A stretch of 64,000 bases of DNA from Haloplanus sp. XH21 (GCF_023276355.1 NZ_JALLPL010000001.1:620001-684000), one strand, 5' to 3'. Numbered from the stretch's first letter, positions 52,056-61,403 are shown. Program-made: numbers and translations. The notes: a model not told the origin generated them from the sequence alone.

Positions 52056-52139
52056 TACAGTAGCCTTTGTAAGTCATCGCACACCTGATCGCCAGACAGC
52101 GTGCGATCAGGTGTGTACACAGTTCCAAACGCTACTATC
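52056..52139 (-). mobile_element. MITE-like element, copy 2
   Basis: An 84-bp unit from TACAGTAGC to GCTACTATC, inverted relative to copy 1. Inside, ACACCTGATCGC (52081-52092) and GCGATCAGGTGT (52103-52114) form a perfect 12-bp stem with a 10-nt loop. The equivalent left arm in copy 1 is degraded. Confidence 0.65.
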
Positions 52140-52286
52140 GCCCTCGGATCTCACTCCTCTCCCACGAATCCTTAATTATTGTTCATGTACTCCCCCGGCA
52201 GTATTCTTCACCATCGATCATTTTATCATGGTCATTTGGACAGTCCGGTAAATATATTGGGTTGGCGCAGTATTTGCTAGATAGCT

Positions 52287-52529
52287 ATGAGCGCAATCTC
52301 TGACTCCTTCGGGAGTGACGTAGGCGTATCGGACGACGACCACACCAACGCACAGGCCGTCCTCGGCGCCGTGATGGTGTCGACGGTGTTCGTCGTCGCC
52401 GCCGCGGGGACCGTCTTCGGTCCCAGCGCCGCCGCGATGTCCGCCGTCGTGATGCTGCCCTTCCTCATCATCGCCTCGCTCCGCACCGACCTCGACAACC
52501 ACTCGGCGTACCCCAGCCTCGCGCGATAG
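52287..52529 (+). CDS. Small membrane protein, 80 aa
   Basis: 80 residues starting MSAISDSFGSDVGVSDDDHT. Two hydrophobic segments (about 25-45 and 50-66) follow an acidic N-terminus, ending in YPSLAR. An AT-rich stretch AAATATATTGGG about 27-35 nt upstream suggests its promoter. No function known. Confidence 0.55.
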   Translation: MSAISDSFGSDVGVSDDDHTNAQAVLGAVMVSTVFVVAAAGTVFGPSAAAMSAVVMLPFLIIASLRTDLDNHSAYPSLAR

Positions 52530-52550
52530 AACCGATCCGCTCCGCCCCGA

Positions 52551-53273
52551 TCACTCGATCCGGGCGGCCGCCTCACATTTTCCGCGAAGCCGCCGCCTGA
52601 GAGCGTTGCGACCCCGCTGAATCGGCTGTGTGAGTCCCGCTGCCCTCGCTCGCCGGTAGAGCCGCCGGGTCACCGTCACGTCCATCACCTCGGCGTACCG
52701 TTCGGGATACTCCTCTTTCAACCGCCGTTCGAGCGACGAATCGAACGCGGTCCGGGGCACCTCGGGATGGCACATCCGGAACGGCTCTTTGAACCGACAG
52801 TGGCCCGCGGCCTCGGCTTCCATCCGCCACCCGAACTCGACGTCCTCGCGCCACTCCGAAAATGCCGACCGAAAGCCACCGACTTCGCGGGCGGCTGATC
52901 GACGCACGGCCAGGTTACAGCCGACGTAGTGGCGCGGGCCGAAACTCCGACAGCCGCCGTACACCGGCCCCTCGAGACAGACAAGGTCCGGATCCGCCTC
53001 GAACGCCGCGTGTGCGGTCGCCACCCAGTCGGCCGGCGGCCTGGTGTCGTCGTCGGTGAGCGCAACCACCGGCGCCGCCGCGGCGTCGAGCCCCCGGTTC
53101 CGCGCTTCCGAGCGGTCGACCGTCCCGTCGTCGACGAGGATGATTTCGTACGGTCGATCGAACTCCTGGGCCCGTAGACAGGCGATGGTCGGTTCGTGGT
53201 CGTACGCCGGCACCGACGGGACGACGACCGAAACCGCCGGCGACGACGCCCGCTGTACGTACTCGATACCCAT
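52551..53273 (-). CDS. Family 2 glycosyltransferase
   Basis: 240 residues from ATG 53273. The GT-A fold shows VSVVVPSVPAYDHEPTIACL, then LVDDGTVDRSEARNRGLD and ALTDDDTRPPADW, where the DDD supplies the metal-binding DxD. Later, WREDVEFGWRMEAEA contains the usual catalytic ED. No membrane segments. It transfers an unknown sugar. A longer in-frame N-terminus is open but overlaps the divergent gene and is not typical. Confidence 0.85.
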   Translation of the reverse strand: MGIEYVQRASSPAVSVVVPSVPAYDHEPTIACLRAQEFDRPYEIILVDDGTVDRSEARNRGLDAAAAPVVALTDDDTRPPADWVATAHAAFEADPDLVCLEGPVYGGCRSFGPRHYVGCNLAVRRSAAREVGGFRSAFSEWREDVEFGWRMEAEAAGHCRFKEPFRMCHPEVPRTAFDSSLERRLKEEYPERYAEVMDVTVTRRLYRRARAAGLTQPIQRGRNALRRRLRGKCEAAARIE

Positions 53274-53349
53274 GCCCAGTCCCACGGCCCGCTGGCCGAT
53301 AAGCGTGCGTCCCGGTACTTTACTATCGTGCCACGCTATCGTTGCACAC

Positions 53350-53730
53350 ATGTCTTCCACGACCCGCTTCGAGACGGCGTCGCTGACCACGCTCCACTGG
53401 ATCGGTGTCGGCCTCGCGCTCGTCACCGGCGTGATCCACCTCGCTATCGGCGTCCAGTATATCGACACGCTCCAGGGCGTCAGTTTCGTCCTCGCGGGCA
53501 TCGCCTTCGGCGTCGCCGTCCTGCTCTTCTTGCTCGACTACCGCCGACGACTGCTCTACCTCGTCGGGATTCCGTTCACGGCCGTCCAGGTCGTCCTCTA
53601 TTTCTCCCTGAACTGGCCGAACGTCGTCAGCCCGGCTGGCCTCGGCGACAAGGTGGTGCAGGTCACCCTGATCGCCGTTCTCGTGACGCTGTATCGGCGG
53701 GAGTCGTCGGCGACTCACGCCACCCGGTAG
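53350..53730 (+). CDS. Four-span haloarchaeal membrane protein (DUF7475-like)
   Basis: 126 residues from ATG 53350 (MSSTTRFETASLTTLHWIGV). Four hydrophobic segments, with LLDYRRRLLYLVGIPFTAVQ between the second and third. I recognise the pattern as a haloarchaeal DUF family from memory only. It ends inside the convergent methyltransferase by 16 bp. Confidence 0.65.
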   Translation: MSSTTRFETASLTTLHWIGVGLALVTGVIHLAIGVQYIDTLQGVSFVLAGIAFGVAVLLFLLDYRRRLLYLVGIPFTAVQVVLYFSLNWPNVVSPAGLGDKVVQVTLIAVLVTLYRRESSATHATR

Positions 53731-54536
53731 AGCACGTCGTAGCCGTGGGCGACGTAGGTCAGCGTTCCCTCGTCGAGCTGTCGACGACGGGTCCGAAGCC
53801 AGTCGTCACTGCCCGGAACGTCGCTCACGGCGTCGGCGACGAACGACAGGATGGTGGCGAGAAACTGCTGCTCGTCCGCGGGATACGCCCCATCCATCGG
53901 CCTGACGATCCAGTCCGACGCACCGGCTGCCAGCAGGTCGCCCGCCCGCTCCCGACAGCGATCGAGGAGGCGGCGCCCGGCGTGGACGTCCCGTCCCGGC
54001 GTCCCGTCGATGTGGTCGTGGTAGGCCGCAATGACGGCGTCGTCGGCCGGATGCGACGGCTGAAACACCGTCTCGCCGTCGAACGTGATCGGGGCGTACA
54101 CCAGTCCGCCCGAACCGAGGGCGGCCGCGAACGCGTCGAGCGCCGCCTCGACGGGCACCAGATCGAAAAACGCCTGCGCGACGACGAGGTCGGCCTGTTC
54201 GCCGTCGAAGGCCTCCAGGGCGTCTCCCTGTTCGAACCGGACGGCCAGGTCGTCGACGCGGAAGCCGCCGTCGACGGGATCGCCGTCGAGTTCCGTGCGT
54301 CGCAACGCCCGGGCGCGGTCGACGATGGCCGCGTTCCGGTCGACGCCGCGGTACGTCCCCGACCGCACTCCCCAGTCGAGCAGTCGCGGAACCGTCGCTC
54401 CCGTGCCCGCGCCGGCTTCCACTATCTGCGTGTCGGACGGGAGGGTGTCGAGCAGTCGGTCGCGAACGCGGCGGTCGAGCGCGCGGTCGTCGACCGTCCG
54501 CTTCGCTTCGAGATACCGCTCGTCGGCGTGGGTCAT
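53715..54536 (-). CDS. Class I SAM-dependent methyltransferase
   Basis: 273 residues. Motif I reads IVEAGAGTGATVPRLLDWG, motif II GVDRNAAIVDRAR and the post-I acidic strand FEQGDALEAF. The acceptor is unknown. Its ATG overlaps the PTPS-like stop (4 nt), so it acts with that protein and the dehydrogenase upstream. Confidence 0.85.
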   Translation of the reverse strand: MTHADERYLEAKRTVDDRALDRRVRDRLLDTLPSDTQIVEAGAGTGATVPRLLDWGVRSGTYRGVDRNAAIVDRARALRRTELDGDPVDGGFRVDDLAVRFEQGDALEAFDGEQADLVVAQAFFDLVPVEAALDAFAAALGSGGLVYAPITFDGETVFQPSHPADDAVIAAYHDHIDGTPGRDVHAGRRLLDRCRERAGDLLAAGASDWIVRPMDGAYPADEQQFLATILSFVADAVSDVPGSDDWLRTRRRQLDEGTLTYVAHGYDVLYRVA

Positions 54537-54910
54537 AGTGTGCGTTCGTGGCTCGCCCAGGCGTCCTCGTCCTCCCAGACGCGGACGGTGAGTCGCGTCG
54601 CGGTGCCCGTCGCCCCCGCCGCGACGAACCGGTCGCCGAACCGTTTCGCGAAGCGCTCGACGCTCGGATTCAGCCCCTCGAACTCCGGCAGGTCGTTCAA
54701 CAGCGCGTCGCGATACCGGGCTTCGAGGTCGTCGAGCGCCGCGTCGACGGCGTCGATGTCGACGAGGTAGCCGTACTCGTTCAGTTCGGGACCGGCGAGC
54801 CGAACCGCCACCTCGAACTGGTGGCTGTGGACGTCACCTTCCGGGCCGGGATCCGGGACCGTGAGGTAATGCTGGGCGACGAAATCCCGCGCGACCGAGA
54901 GGCGGTACAT
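54533..54910 (-). CDS. 6-pyruvoyl-tetrahydropterin-synthase-like protein lacking the catalytic Cys
   Basis: 125 residues of the T-fold PTPS/QueD family. Candidate zinc ligands are His14 (VAQHYL) and the pair in DVHSHQFEV. Between them, where QueD/PTPS have the catalytic Cys, there is only PDPGPEG. The C-terminal VRVWEDEDAWASHE keeps the Glu that anchors the pterin. The Cys loss means it is neither QueD nor a classic PTPS. Operon with methyltransferase and dehydrogenase. Confidence 0.8.
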   Translation of the reverse strand: MYRLSVARDFVAQHYLTVPDPGPEGDVHSHQFEVAVRLAGPELNEYGYLVDIDAVDAALDDLEARYRDALLNDLPEFEGLNPSVERFAKRFGDRFVAAGATGTATRLTVRVWEDEDAWASHERTL

Positions 54911-54934
54911 ACCCGCTCGTGGCCGTGGACCGAC

Positions 54935-55957
54935 TTATACGCACGGGGGCTCCTCGTAGGTGAGCAACACCTGGAGCGCGTTCTCCGGGCCGCCGTCGAG
55001 GACGCGGTACGCCTCGGCGGCATCCCGGATCGGAATCCGGTGGGTGACGAGGCGGTCGGTGTCGAGCCCGTGCAACCGCTCCCACGCCACGTCGAGGCGA
55101 CGTTCGTTCGTCCACCGCCCCCGGAGTTCGGGCGCCAGCGTGCTTACCTGACTCGACGAGATGTCGATGCGGTTCCGGTGGAAGACGCCGCCGAGGTCGG
55201 TCTCCGCGCGCTTGCGGCCGTACCACGACCCGACGATGATCCGCCCGTCGTACCCCACGGCGTCGATGGCGTCGTCGAGCGTCGCGGGCTGCCCCGAGAG
55301 TTCGTAGGCCAGGTCGGCGCCCGCCGGCTCACCCCGCCCCCCGATGGATGCGGCCCGCTCGGGGGTGAGCGTCTCGTCGGCGCCGAGGCGCCCGGCCATC
55401 TCACGTCGCCGCGTCGCGGGTTCGACGACGGTGAGACGGTCGAGCGGGAACTGCGACAGCAGTCGCGTCGTCACGAGGCCGATCATCCCCGCGCCGAAGA
55501 CGACGACCCGTTCGCCAACGCGCGGGCGGCCGTCCATGACGAGCCCCGTCGCCGTCTCCGCGGTCGGCAACAGTGCGGCCGTTTCCGCCGAGATCCGCTC
55601 CGGAAGCGGCACGAGGTCGGCCGGCGACGCCGTGAAGTGGCTCTCGTGGGGGGTGAACGCGAACACCGTCCGGTCCCGCCACGCCTCGTCGACCCCGGCG
55701 CCCGCGGAAACGATGTCGCCGACCGCCGCGTAGCCGTATTTGAGCGGATACGAGAGGTCGCCCTCGAGGGCGTCGATGGTCTCGTCGGCGGCCAGCGTCC
55801 GCGGCATCTCCCCGCGGTAGAGCAGCGTCTCGGTCCCCGAACTCACGGCGGAGACGCGCGTCTCGACGAGCACCTCGTCCGGTCCGGGGTCCGGCAGCGG
55901 CTCCTGTCTCACCTCGACGGTCCGCGGTCCGGTGAAGTACAGCGACCGCCGGTTCAT
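54935..55957 (-). CDS. Zinc-type alcohol dehydrogenase family protein
   Basis: 340 residues, MDR fold. The catalytic domain lacks the usual CGTD/HE zinc ligands (SAVSSGTETLLYRGEMP instead). The Rossmann motif VVVFGAGMIGLVTTRLL is intact. It resembles threonine-dehydrogenase-like or BchC-like reductases that work without zinc. First gene of the three-gene operon with PTPS-like and methyltransferase genes, which begin 24 nt downstream. Confidence 0.85.
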   Translation of the reverse strand: MNRRSLYFTGPRTVEVRQEPLPDPGPDEVLVETRVSAVSSGTETLLYRGEMPRTLAADETIDALEGDLSYPLKYGYAAVGDIVSAGAGVDEAWRDRTVFAFTPHESHFTASPADLVPLPERISAETAALLPTAETATGLVMDGRPRVGERVVVFGAGMIGLVTTRLLSQFPLDRLTVVEPATRRREMAGRLGADETLTPERAASIGGRGEPAGADLAYELSGQPATLDDAIDAVGYDGRIIVGSWYGRKRAETDLGGVFHRNRIDISSSQVSTLAPELRGRWTNERRLDVAWERLHGLDTDRLVTHRIPIRDAAEAYRVLDGGPENALQVLLTYEEPPCV

Positions 55958-56127
55958 CCGTGGCCCGTCCCCGTCGGGCGGTCGTCCCTGATATCCCCCG
56001 TCACGCTCCCCGTAGCGACGCGTGATACTTCATCCTGCCGCCGGACTCATAGGGGGTATCGGAAGTCGTCGGAGACTCTCGCCGGACCGTCTCGGTGAGA
56101 AGCTCTGGACAGTTACGATACTCCCTA

Positions 56128-56871
56128 TCAGCCCCATCGCCCCGTGACGGCCAGATAATCCCGGCCGAACACCACGAGCGACGGCGCGACGACGACGAGA
56201 CTCACCGGATGGACGACCGACACCGGGAGCACGGGCGCGAGCGCGACGGTGATAAAGCCCATCTGGAGCGCGGCCAGCGGGCGACGGAGTCGGCTTTCGG
56301 GCAGGTCACCGATCGGGCGCCCCCGCCGGCGACGCCAGCCGATCCCCGCCCGATACGCGTATTTCGCGGCCGAAATCGACAGATACGCCACGGGAAGTCG
56401 CCCCCAGACGACGCCCACGAGCGGGGCGACCAGAAAGCCCAGCGTGTCGAAGGCGAGATCCAAACGTGCGCCGAGGGCGGTCGTCCGACCGAGGCGTCGC
56501 GCGAGGTGGCCGTCGACCAGATCCAGGGCGACGCCCGTCCCGTAGCAGGCGGCGGGCGCCCACGCCACCGCCGGCGTCGACGGCGGGACGGCCAGAAAGC
56601 CCGCCGTCGCCGCGTACAGGCCCCCACGGCTCGCCGTGACGAGATTCGGCGGGGCGAGCGCGTCGTCCGGGTCGTCGAGGTGGTACGCGGCGAAGCCGAC
56701 GACGGCGGCGAACACCGCGCCAGCGACCACGAGCCACCGGTCGGCGTCGGCGCGCGTCCCCGCCTCGGCGACGAACAGCCAGCCGCCGATTCCCGCGCCG
56801 GCGGCCACCGTCCCTGCGACGGTCGCCGCCGCGACGTGCCGTCGGTGCCTCGTGAATCGCCCCCCGCTCAT
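56128..56871 (-). CDS. CDP-alcohol phosphatidyltransferase
   Basis: 247 residues from ATG 56871, about six membrane segments. The complete catalytic motif D-x2-DG-x2-AR-x8-G-x3-D-x3-D is visible from DLVDGHLAR through GARLDLAFD. It exchanges CMP for a polyol or other alcohol on a CDP-lipid, making a phospholipid head group. The start overlaps the stop of the oxidoreductase fusion (ATGA), so the two act in one pathway. Confidence 0.88.
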   Translation of the reverse strand: MSGGRFTRHRRHVAAATVAGTVAAGAGIGGWLFVAEAGTRADADRWLVVAGAVFAAVVGFAAYHLDDPDDALAPPNLVTASRGGLYAATAGFLAVPPSTPAVAWAPAACYGTGVALDLVDGHLARRLGRTTALGARLDLAFDTLGFLVAPLVGVVWGRLPVAYLSISAAKYAYRAGIGWRRRRGRPIGDLPESRLRRPLAALQMGFITVALAPVLPVSVVHPVSLVVVAPSLVVFGRDYLAVTGRWG

Positions 56872-58847
56872 CGCTCGAACTCGGGGTCTTCGAGCGCGTC
56901 GATGCGCTCGCGCTGGGCGGACGTGAGCCGGTCCCCCGCCGCGGCGAGGTTCTCGACGATGTGATCGGGGTCGTTGCTCGACGGAATCGGCACGACGCCC
57001 CGGCCGACCGCCCACGCGAGGACGGTTGCGGCCGGCGAGACGCCCATCTCGGCCGCGACGGCCGTCACGACGGGGTCATCGAGCAGGCCGGGCACCGAGA
57101 GCGGCGAGTGGGCCATCACCCGGATGCCCCGCTCGTGACACCAGGACACCAGGTCGGTACGCGGGCGATAGGGGTGGCAGGCCACCTGCACCACCGACGG
57201 CGGGACGCGCGCGAACTCGACGAGGTCCGCCAGCGTCTCGCGGTCGACGTTACAGACGCCGAGCGTCGCCGCCAGCCCCCGGTCGTGGACCGCCTCCATC
57301 CCCCGCCACGTCGACTCCAGGCTCACGTCCGCGGTGGCCCGGTCGCCCTCGGGGGTTTCGGGGAAGGTGAGCGCCTCCTGTTTGTCGACGGGAAGTTCCG
57401 CGAGGCGCCGGAGAGGGCCGGTGTACGCCCACGCGTCGGGCCAGTGGACCAGATAGCAGTCGAGCGCGTCGACGCCCAGGTCGGCGAGCGTCGTCTCGCA
57501 GGCTTCGACGACGTGGCCGTGGTTGGTGTTCCACACCTTGCTCGCGAGGACGAGCGCTTCCCGGTCAGGGCTTCCCGGTGCGGCGAGCAGCTCCCCGATG
57601 CGCGCCTCGTTGCCGTAGAGTTCCGCGGCGTCGAGCAAGCGGTAGCCGGCGTCGAGCGCCGTCGCGATGGAGTCTTCCCGGTCGACGTAGTCGCCGTCGC
57701 GGTAGCGCGAACAGCCGAACCCGACCGGCGGTAGCCGGAGCGCGGCCCGGGGCGGTTCCGGTGGCTGCTCCGCTCCCTTGCCGGCCCCGCCCAGGGAGGG
57801 TCGCCGCCGCGTCGTCGTGGGAACGCCGTTCGAGTGGTCGATGGCAACACCGCTGCTGCGCTCGGCTGCCCGTTCGATGGCGTTGCAGATGGCGACCACG
57901 TGGGCCGCGCGCCGCGCCGACGCCCGTTCGGGCCGTCCGCGGCGGACACTCGCCGCGAGGCGCTCCGGACCGGCCAGATACGGAGTCCGCGCCGACGGCT
58001 GCTGGAGCGGCATCGGCGTGTACCGACGGCCGATCCGCCCGAACGAGACGCGGTGCCCGTCGCCGCCGCCGAGGTCGCCGGCGTCGTCGAGGTAGAGCGA
58101 GCCGTCGTCGCCGTGGCATTCGAGGCTCACGAACTCCCGGCTCCGGTGGGGGGCGTAGAAACTCGCTGTCAGGCGGACCTGCGGGCCGTCGGCGAATCCG
58201 ACGGTCGCCTCGACGTGCGTGGGTCGGTCCGAAGTGGGGTCGCGGTCCGGCCACGGGGTCGTCGCGTCGGCGGTCCGCACCCGCGTCGCGGGGCCGAACC
58301 ACGCCACGAGCAGGGAGAGGGGGTAGACCGCGCCGTCGTACAGGGGGCCGACCCGGAGGAAGGACTCGGGGTCGTCGTGCCAGTCGGTCACGCGACCGAC
58401 GTGCGCGTGGGCGTACGCGAGTCGGACGGTCCCGAGGCGGCCGTCGGCGAGCGCCGTCGCCGCGAGTCGCTGGGCCTCGCAGCGCTCGGTGATGGGCGCA
58501 CAGCCGAGTGCGAGGCCGCGGCGCTCGGCCTGATCGACGAGCGCCGTCGCCCGCGCCGCGTCGAGGGCGAGCGGCTTCTCGCTCCAGACGTGGCGCCCGG
58601 CGCGGAGCGCGCGCTCGGTCACGTCGGCGTGGGCGTCGTGGCCCGTGAGGGTCACCACCAGCGGCGCGGCTTCCGCCTCGAGGAGTGCGTCGAGGTCGGT
58701 GTACGCCGTCGCGCCGATGTCGGACGCGAACGACGCGGCGCGCTCGGCGTCGAGGTCACACGCGGCGACCGGCGTGAGCGACGACCGGGCGAGCGTCTCG
58801 GCGTACTTGTGGGCAACGGCACCACACCCCACGAACGCACAGTCCAT
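56868..58847 (-). CDS. Gfo/Idh/MocA oxidoreductase fused to aldo/keto reductase
   Basis: 659 residues from ATG 58847. Residues about 1-330 are a Gfo/Idh/MocA NAD(P) oxidoreductase (FVGCGAVAHKYAETLA; EKPLALD with the conserved Lys). A 40-residue linker follows. Residues about 375-659 form an aldo/keto reductase (GYRLLDAAELYGNEARIGEL with catalytic Asp/Tyr, LVLASKVWNTNHG with Lys, LVHWPDAW with His, and a C-terminal IPSSNDPDHIVEN NADPH site). No stop or frameshift interrupts the join, so I read it as a genuine bifunctional protein. It is coupled to a CDP-alcohol phosphatidyltransferase, hinting at two redox steps on a sugar or polyol precursor. Confidence 0.85.
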   Translation of the reverse strand: MDCAFVGCGAVAHKYAETLARSSLTPVAACDLDAERAASFASDIGATAYTDLDALLEAEAAPLVVTLTGHDAHADVTERALRAGRHVWSEKPLALDAARATALVDQAERRGLALGCAPITERCEAQRLAATALADGRLGTVRLAYAHAHVGRVTDWHDDPESFLRVGPLYDGAVYPLSLLVAWFGPATRVRTADATTPWPDRDPTSDRPTHVEATVGFADGPQVRLTASFYAPHRSREFVSLECHGDDGSLYLDDAGDLGGGDGHRVSFGRIGRRYTPMPLQQPSARTPYLAGPERLAASVRRGRPERASARRAAHVVAICNAIERAAERSSGVAIDHSNGVPTTTRRRPSLGGAGKGAEQPPEPPRAALRLPPVGFGCSRYRDGDYVDREDSIATALDAGYRLLDAAELYGNEARIGELLAAPGSPDREALVLASKVWNTNHGHVVEACETTLADLGVDALDCYLVHWPDAWAYTGPLRRLAELPVDKQEALTFPETPEGDRATADVSLESTWRGMEAVHDRGLAATLGVCNVDRETLADLVEFARVPPSVVQVACHPYRPRTDLVSWCHERGIRVMAHSPLSVPGLLDDPVVTAVAAEMGVSPAATVLAWAVGRGVVPIPSSNDPDHIVENLAAAGDRLTSAQRERIDALEDPEFER

Positions 58848-58892
58848 ACCCTCCGGCGGGCAGCGGTCGTGAAAAGTCCCTCGGCGACGATT

Positions 58893-59298
<406 letters not shown>

Positions 59299-59452
59299 CT
59301 CTTATATGTGAGCCTGGTGTTTCTTGAATACTGGGGGAGTCTGACTGCCGCCGTAGCGCGGTTTGGTTCCCAGTTGTCCGCTTCATCCCACGGCTAAAGC
59401 CGTGGTTTTCGCCTCGCATGTTCTATAAGTCGCTGTGTCCCGGACAGGCCGT

Positions 59453-60562
59453 ATGGCGCGGGTGGCGGTCCTCCACAACACGCTCGATTTCCGCGGCGGC
59501 GCCGACGCGGTCTGTCTGCACGTCTGCGAGGCGCTCCAGGCCGCCCACGACGTGACGCTCGTCACCTTCTCCCGCTCGTCGATCGCCGACCTCGACCGGC
59601 TGTTCGACACCGAGGTCTACGTGGCGGTCCACCGACCGCGCGAGGCCGTCGTCTCGCGGGCGCTCGACGCCCTCCCCGAGCAGTTCGGGCCGCAGTTACC
59701 GCCGCGGAGCGTCCTGCTCCGGCGCGCGTTCGCCCGCCGCGCCGACGACTTCGACATCGCCGTCAGCACCGCCAACGAGTTCGCGCTCCCGCTTCCGTCG
59801 GTCCAGTACGTTCACTTCCCGCAGTTCAACCGGCGGCACGCCGCGGGCGAGACGGCGGGGCGACTCGATCCGGTCTGGAGTCGCCTGAGCGGCCTCGGCG
59901 ACCGCACGCTGCCCGCCGACGCCCGTCTCCTCGCCAACTCCGCGTGGACGGCCGACGCCGTCGAAACGATATACGGCCGGCGCCCGACCGTGTGTCATCC
60001 GCCGGTCGATCCGCCGCCGGACCCGCGTCCCTGGGCCGAGCGCGAGGCCGGCGTCGTGTTCGTGGGGCGTCTCGCCCCCGACAAGCGGCCGCTTCGTGCC
60101 GTTCGGATCGTCGACGGCGTCCGTGCCCGGGGTCACGACCTGCATCTCCACCTGGTCGGGTCGTCGTCGGCACGATACGCCGACTACGCCCGGCGCGTCG
60201 CGTCGGCGGCGGCCGACCGCGACTACGTCCACCTCCATCGGGACGCGCCGCGGTCGCGGATCGACCGACTGCTCGCGACCCACCGCTACGGGCTGAACTG
60301 CAAGCCGGCGGAGCATTTCGGGATGGCCGTCGCGGAGTACGTCGCCGCCGGCATGGTGGCGTTCGCCCCGGATTCGGGCGGCCAGCGAGAGATCCTCGGC
60401 GGCCGCGCGGACCGGCTGTTCGACACCACGACCGACGCCGTGGCGACCATCGCCGCCGCCGTCGACACCGATGCTCGGCCGACGCGTCCGCGGGACCGCT
60501 ACGCGAGCGACCGGTTTCACGCGGTGATCCGTCGCCACGTCGCCGCGGTGCTCGACGAATAG
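59453..60562 (+). CDS. Family 4 glycosyltransferase
   Basis: 369 residues from ATG 59453. GT-B fold with N-terminal VAVLHNTLDFRGGADAVCLH, the central GVVFVGRLAPDKRPLRAVRI linker strand and the donor-site E-x7-E motif in KPAEHFGMAVAEYVAAG. It uses a nucleotide-sugar to extend a glycan or glycolipid. It is separated from the oxidoreductase fusion by the deleted insertion element, so the two may once have shared a promoter region. Confidence 0.9.
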   Translation: MARVAVLHNTLDFRGGADAVCLHVCEALQAAHDVTLVTFSRSSIADLDRLFDTEVYVAVHRPREAVVSRALDALPEQFGPQLPPRSVLLRRAFARRADDFDIAVSTANEFALPLPSVQYVHFPQFNRRHAAGETAGRLDPVWSRLSGLGDRTLPADARLLANSAWTADAVETIYGRRPTVCHPPVDPPPDPRPWAEREAGVVFVGRLAPDKRPLRAVRIVDGVRARGHDLHLHLVGSSSARYADYARRVASAAADRDYVHLHRDAPRSRIDRLLATHRYGLNCKPAEHFGMAVAEYVAAGMVAFAPDSGGQREILGGRADRLFDTTTDAVATIAAAVDTDARPTRPRDRYASDRFHAVIRRHVAAVLDE

Positions 60563-60667
60563 GTCGATGAGGGAACTGCATCGCCGTCGCTATCGGACTC
60601 CTCGAAACGGTCTCCACACCGGCCTTTCCGGTGGTTTCGGTGCGAGTAGCGTCGCTCGGAGAGAAGG

Positions 60668-60826
60668 TCAGTCCTGGTTTGCGCCGTCTCGCCGCTCGCT
60701 CAGGTGTTCCCAGATTTCCGTGCAGCCGGCCCCGGCCTCGACGTCGGAGAGATGGTTTCGCTCTTCGGCGTTGTCTTCGGCGTCGGCGTCCGACGACCGC
60801 GTCACGGTCTCACTTTTCTCGGTCAT
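60668..60826 (-). CDS. Small acidic conserved haloarchaeal protein, 52 aa
   Basis: MTEKSETVTRSSDADAEDNA opens an acidic tail followed by a conserved-looking end LSDVEAGAGCTEIWEHLSER. That end occurs in short haloarchaeal proteins I recall only as hypothetical. ATG 60826, TGA at 60668. No signal peptide or membrane segment. Function unknown. Confidence 0.6.
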   Translation of the reverse strand: MTEKSETVTRSSDADAEDNAEERNHLSDVEAGAGCTEIWEHLSERRDGANQD

Positions 60827-61054
60827 CGATATCTCGTAGACGCTAGGCCCGTATAAGGCCGTCTTCGCACGTAATCACTACCCGTTCTCCCGCATTGAGG
60901 CGGTCCTTTCCGGTATCCCTGACGGCGGTGTGTCGGGGGCAGGGCGGCGCAGTCTGGCGATCACCCCGGATTTCACCCCCGAATCCGCGTGTGACGACCG
61001 GCAATCGTCGCGGGCGCCGACGACCTTACCGCCGTTGCCCCCGTATCGGGATGC

Positions 61055-61387
61055 ATGACCACCGACGTTCACCAGCTCGACGCCGGAGCCTGGATCAGTG
61101 TCAACGATTCTCGGGAGGTGAACGTGAGCAACCTCTGGCGGCTCGCGAAGCACGATTTCTGTTCCTGTCGGTGCGCCGACTTCCTGGCGGAGGGGTTCGT
61201 CGAGGTCGGTGCCGACGGCGCGAACGTCGACGGCCGCATCGCCGGCCGGTGCATTCAGTGCGGGACGAGCGGCGTCACCGACTGGCTCACCGTCGGCCGC
61301 GTCGATCCGGAGACGGGCGAATTTCGGCCAGTCGTCCCCGAGAGCGTCCATCTCCCCGGCTGTGGCCGAACGCCGGCCACGGCGTGA
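61055..61387 (+). CDS. Cysteine-rich conserved haloarchaeal protein, 110 aa
   Basis: 110 residues beginning MTTDVHQLDAGAWISVNDSR. Cysteines at FCSCRCADF and RCIQCGTSG form a likely zinc or Fe-S site. A further Cys lies in LPGCGR near the end. The ATG is the probable transcript start. It precedes the sulfite/nitrite reductase by 101 bp. Function unknown. Confidence 0.6.
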   Translation: MTTDVHQLDAGAWISVNDSREVNVSNLWRLAKHDFCSCRCADFLAEGFVEVGADGANVDGRIAGRCIQCGTSGVTDWLTVGRVDPETGEFRPVVPESVHLPGCGRTPATA

Positions 61388-61403
61388 GACGGCTCACATA
61401 TAG

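Noticed and set aside
52262-52278. GCAAATACTG on the minus strand, resembling the sulfur motif
   Set aside because: It shares only the 10-bp core, lies about 10 nt from a start codon rather than upstream of a TATA box, and faces no sulfur gene, so it is probably chance.
56868-58847. Possibility that the oxidoreductase/aldo-keto reductase fusion is a lost stop or frameshift artefact
   Set aside because: Both halves are in the same frame with complete domains and a plausible linker, and no start-like signal is evident before the second half. Confirmation by comparison with relatives would still be useful.
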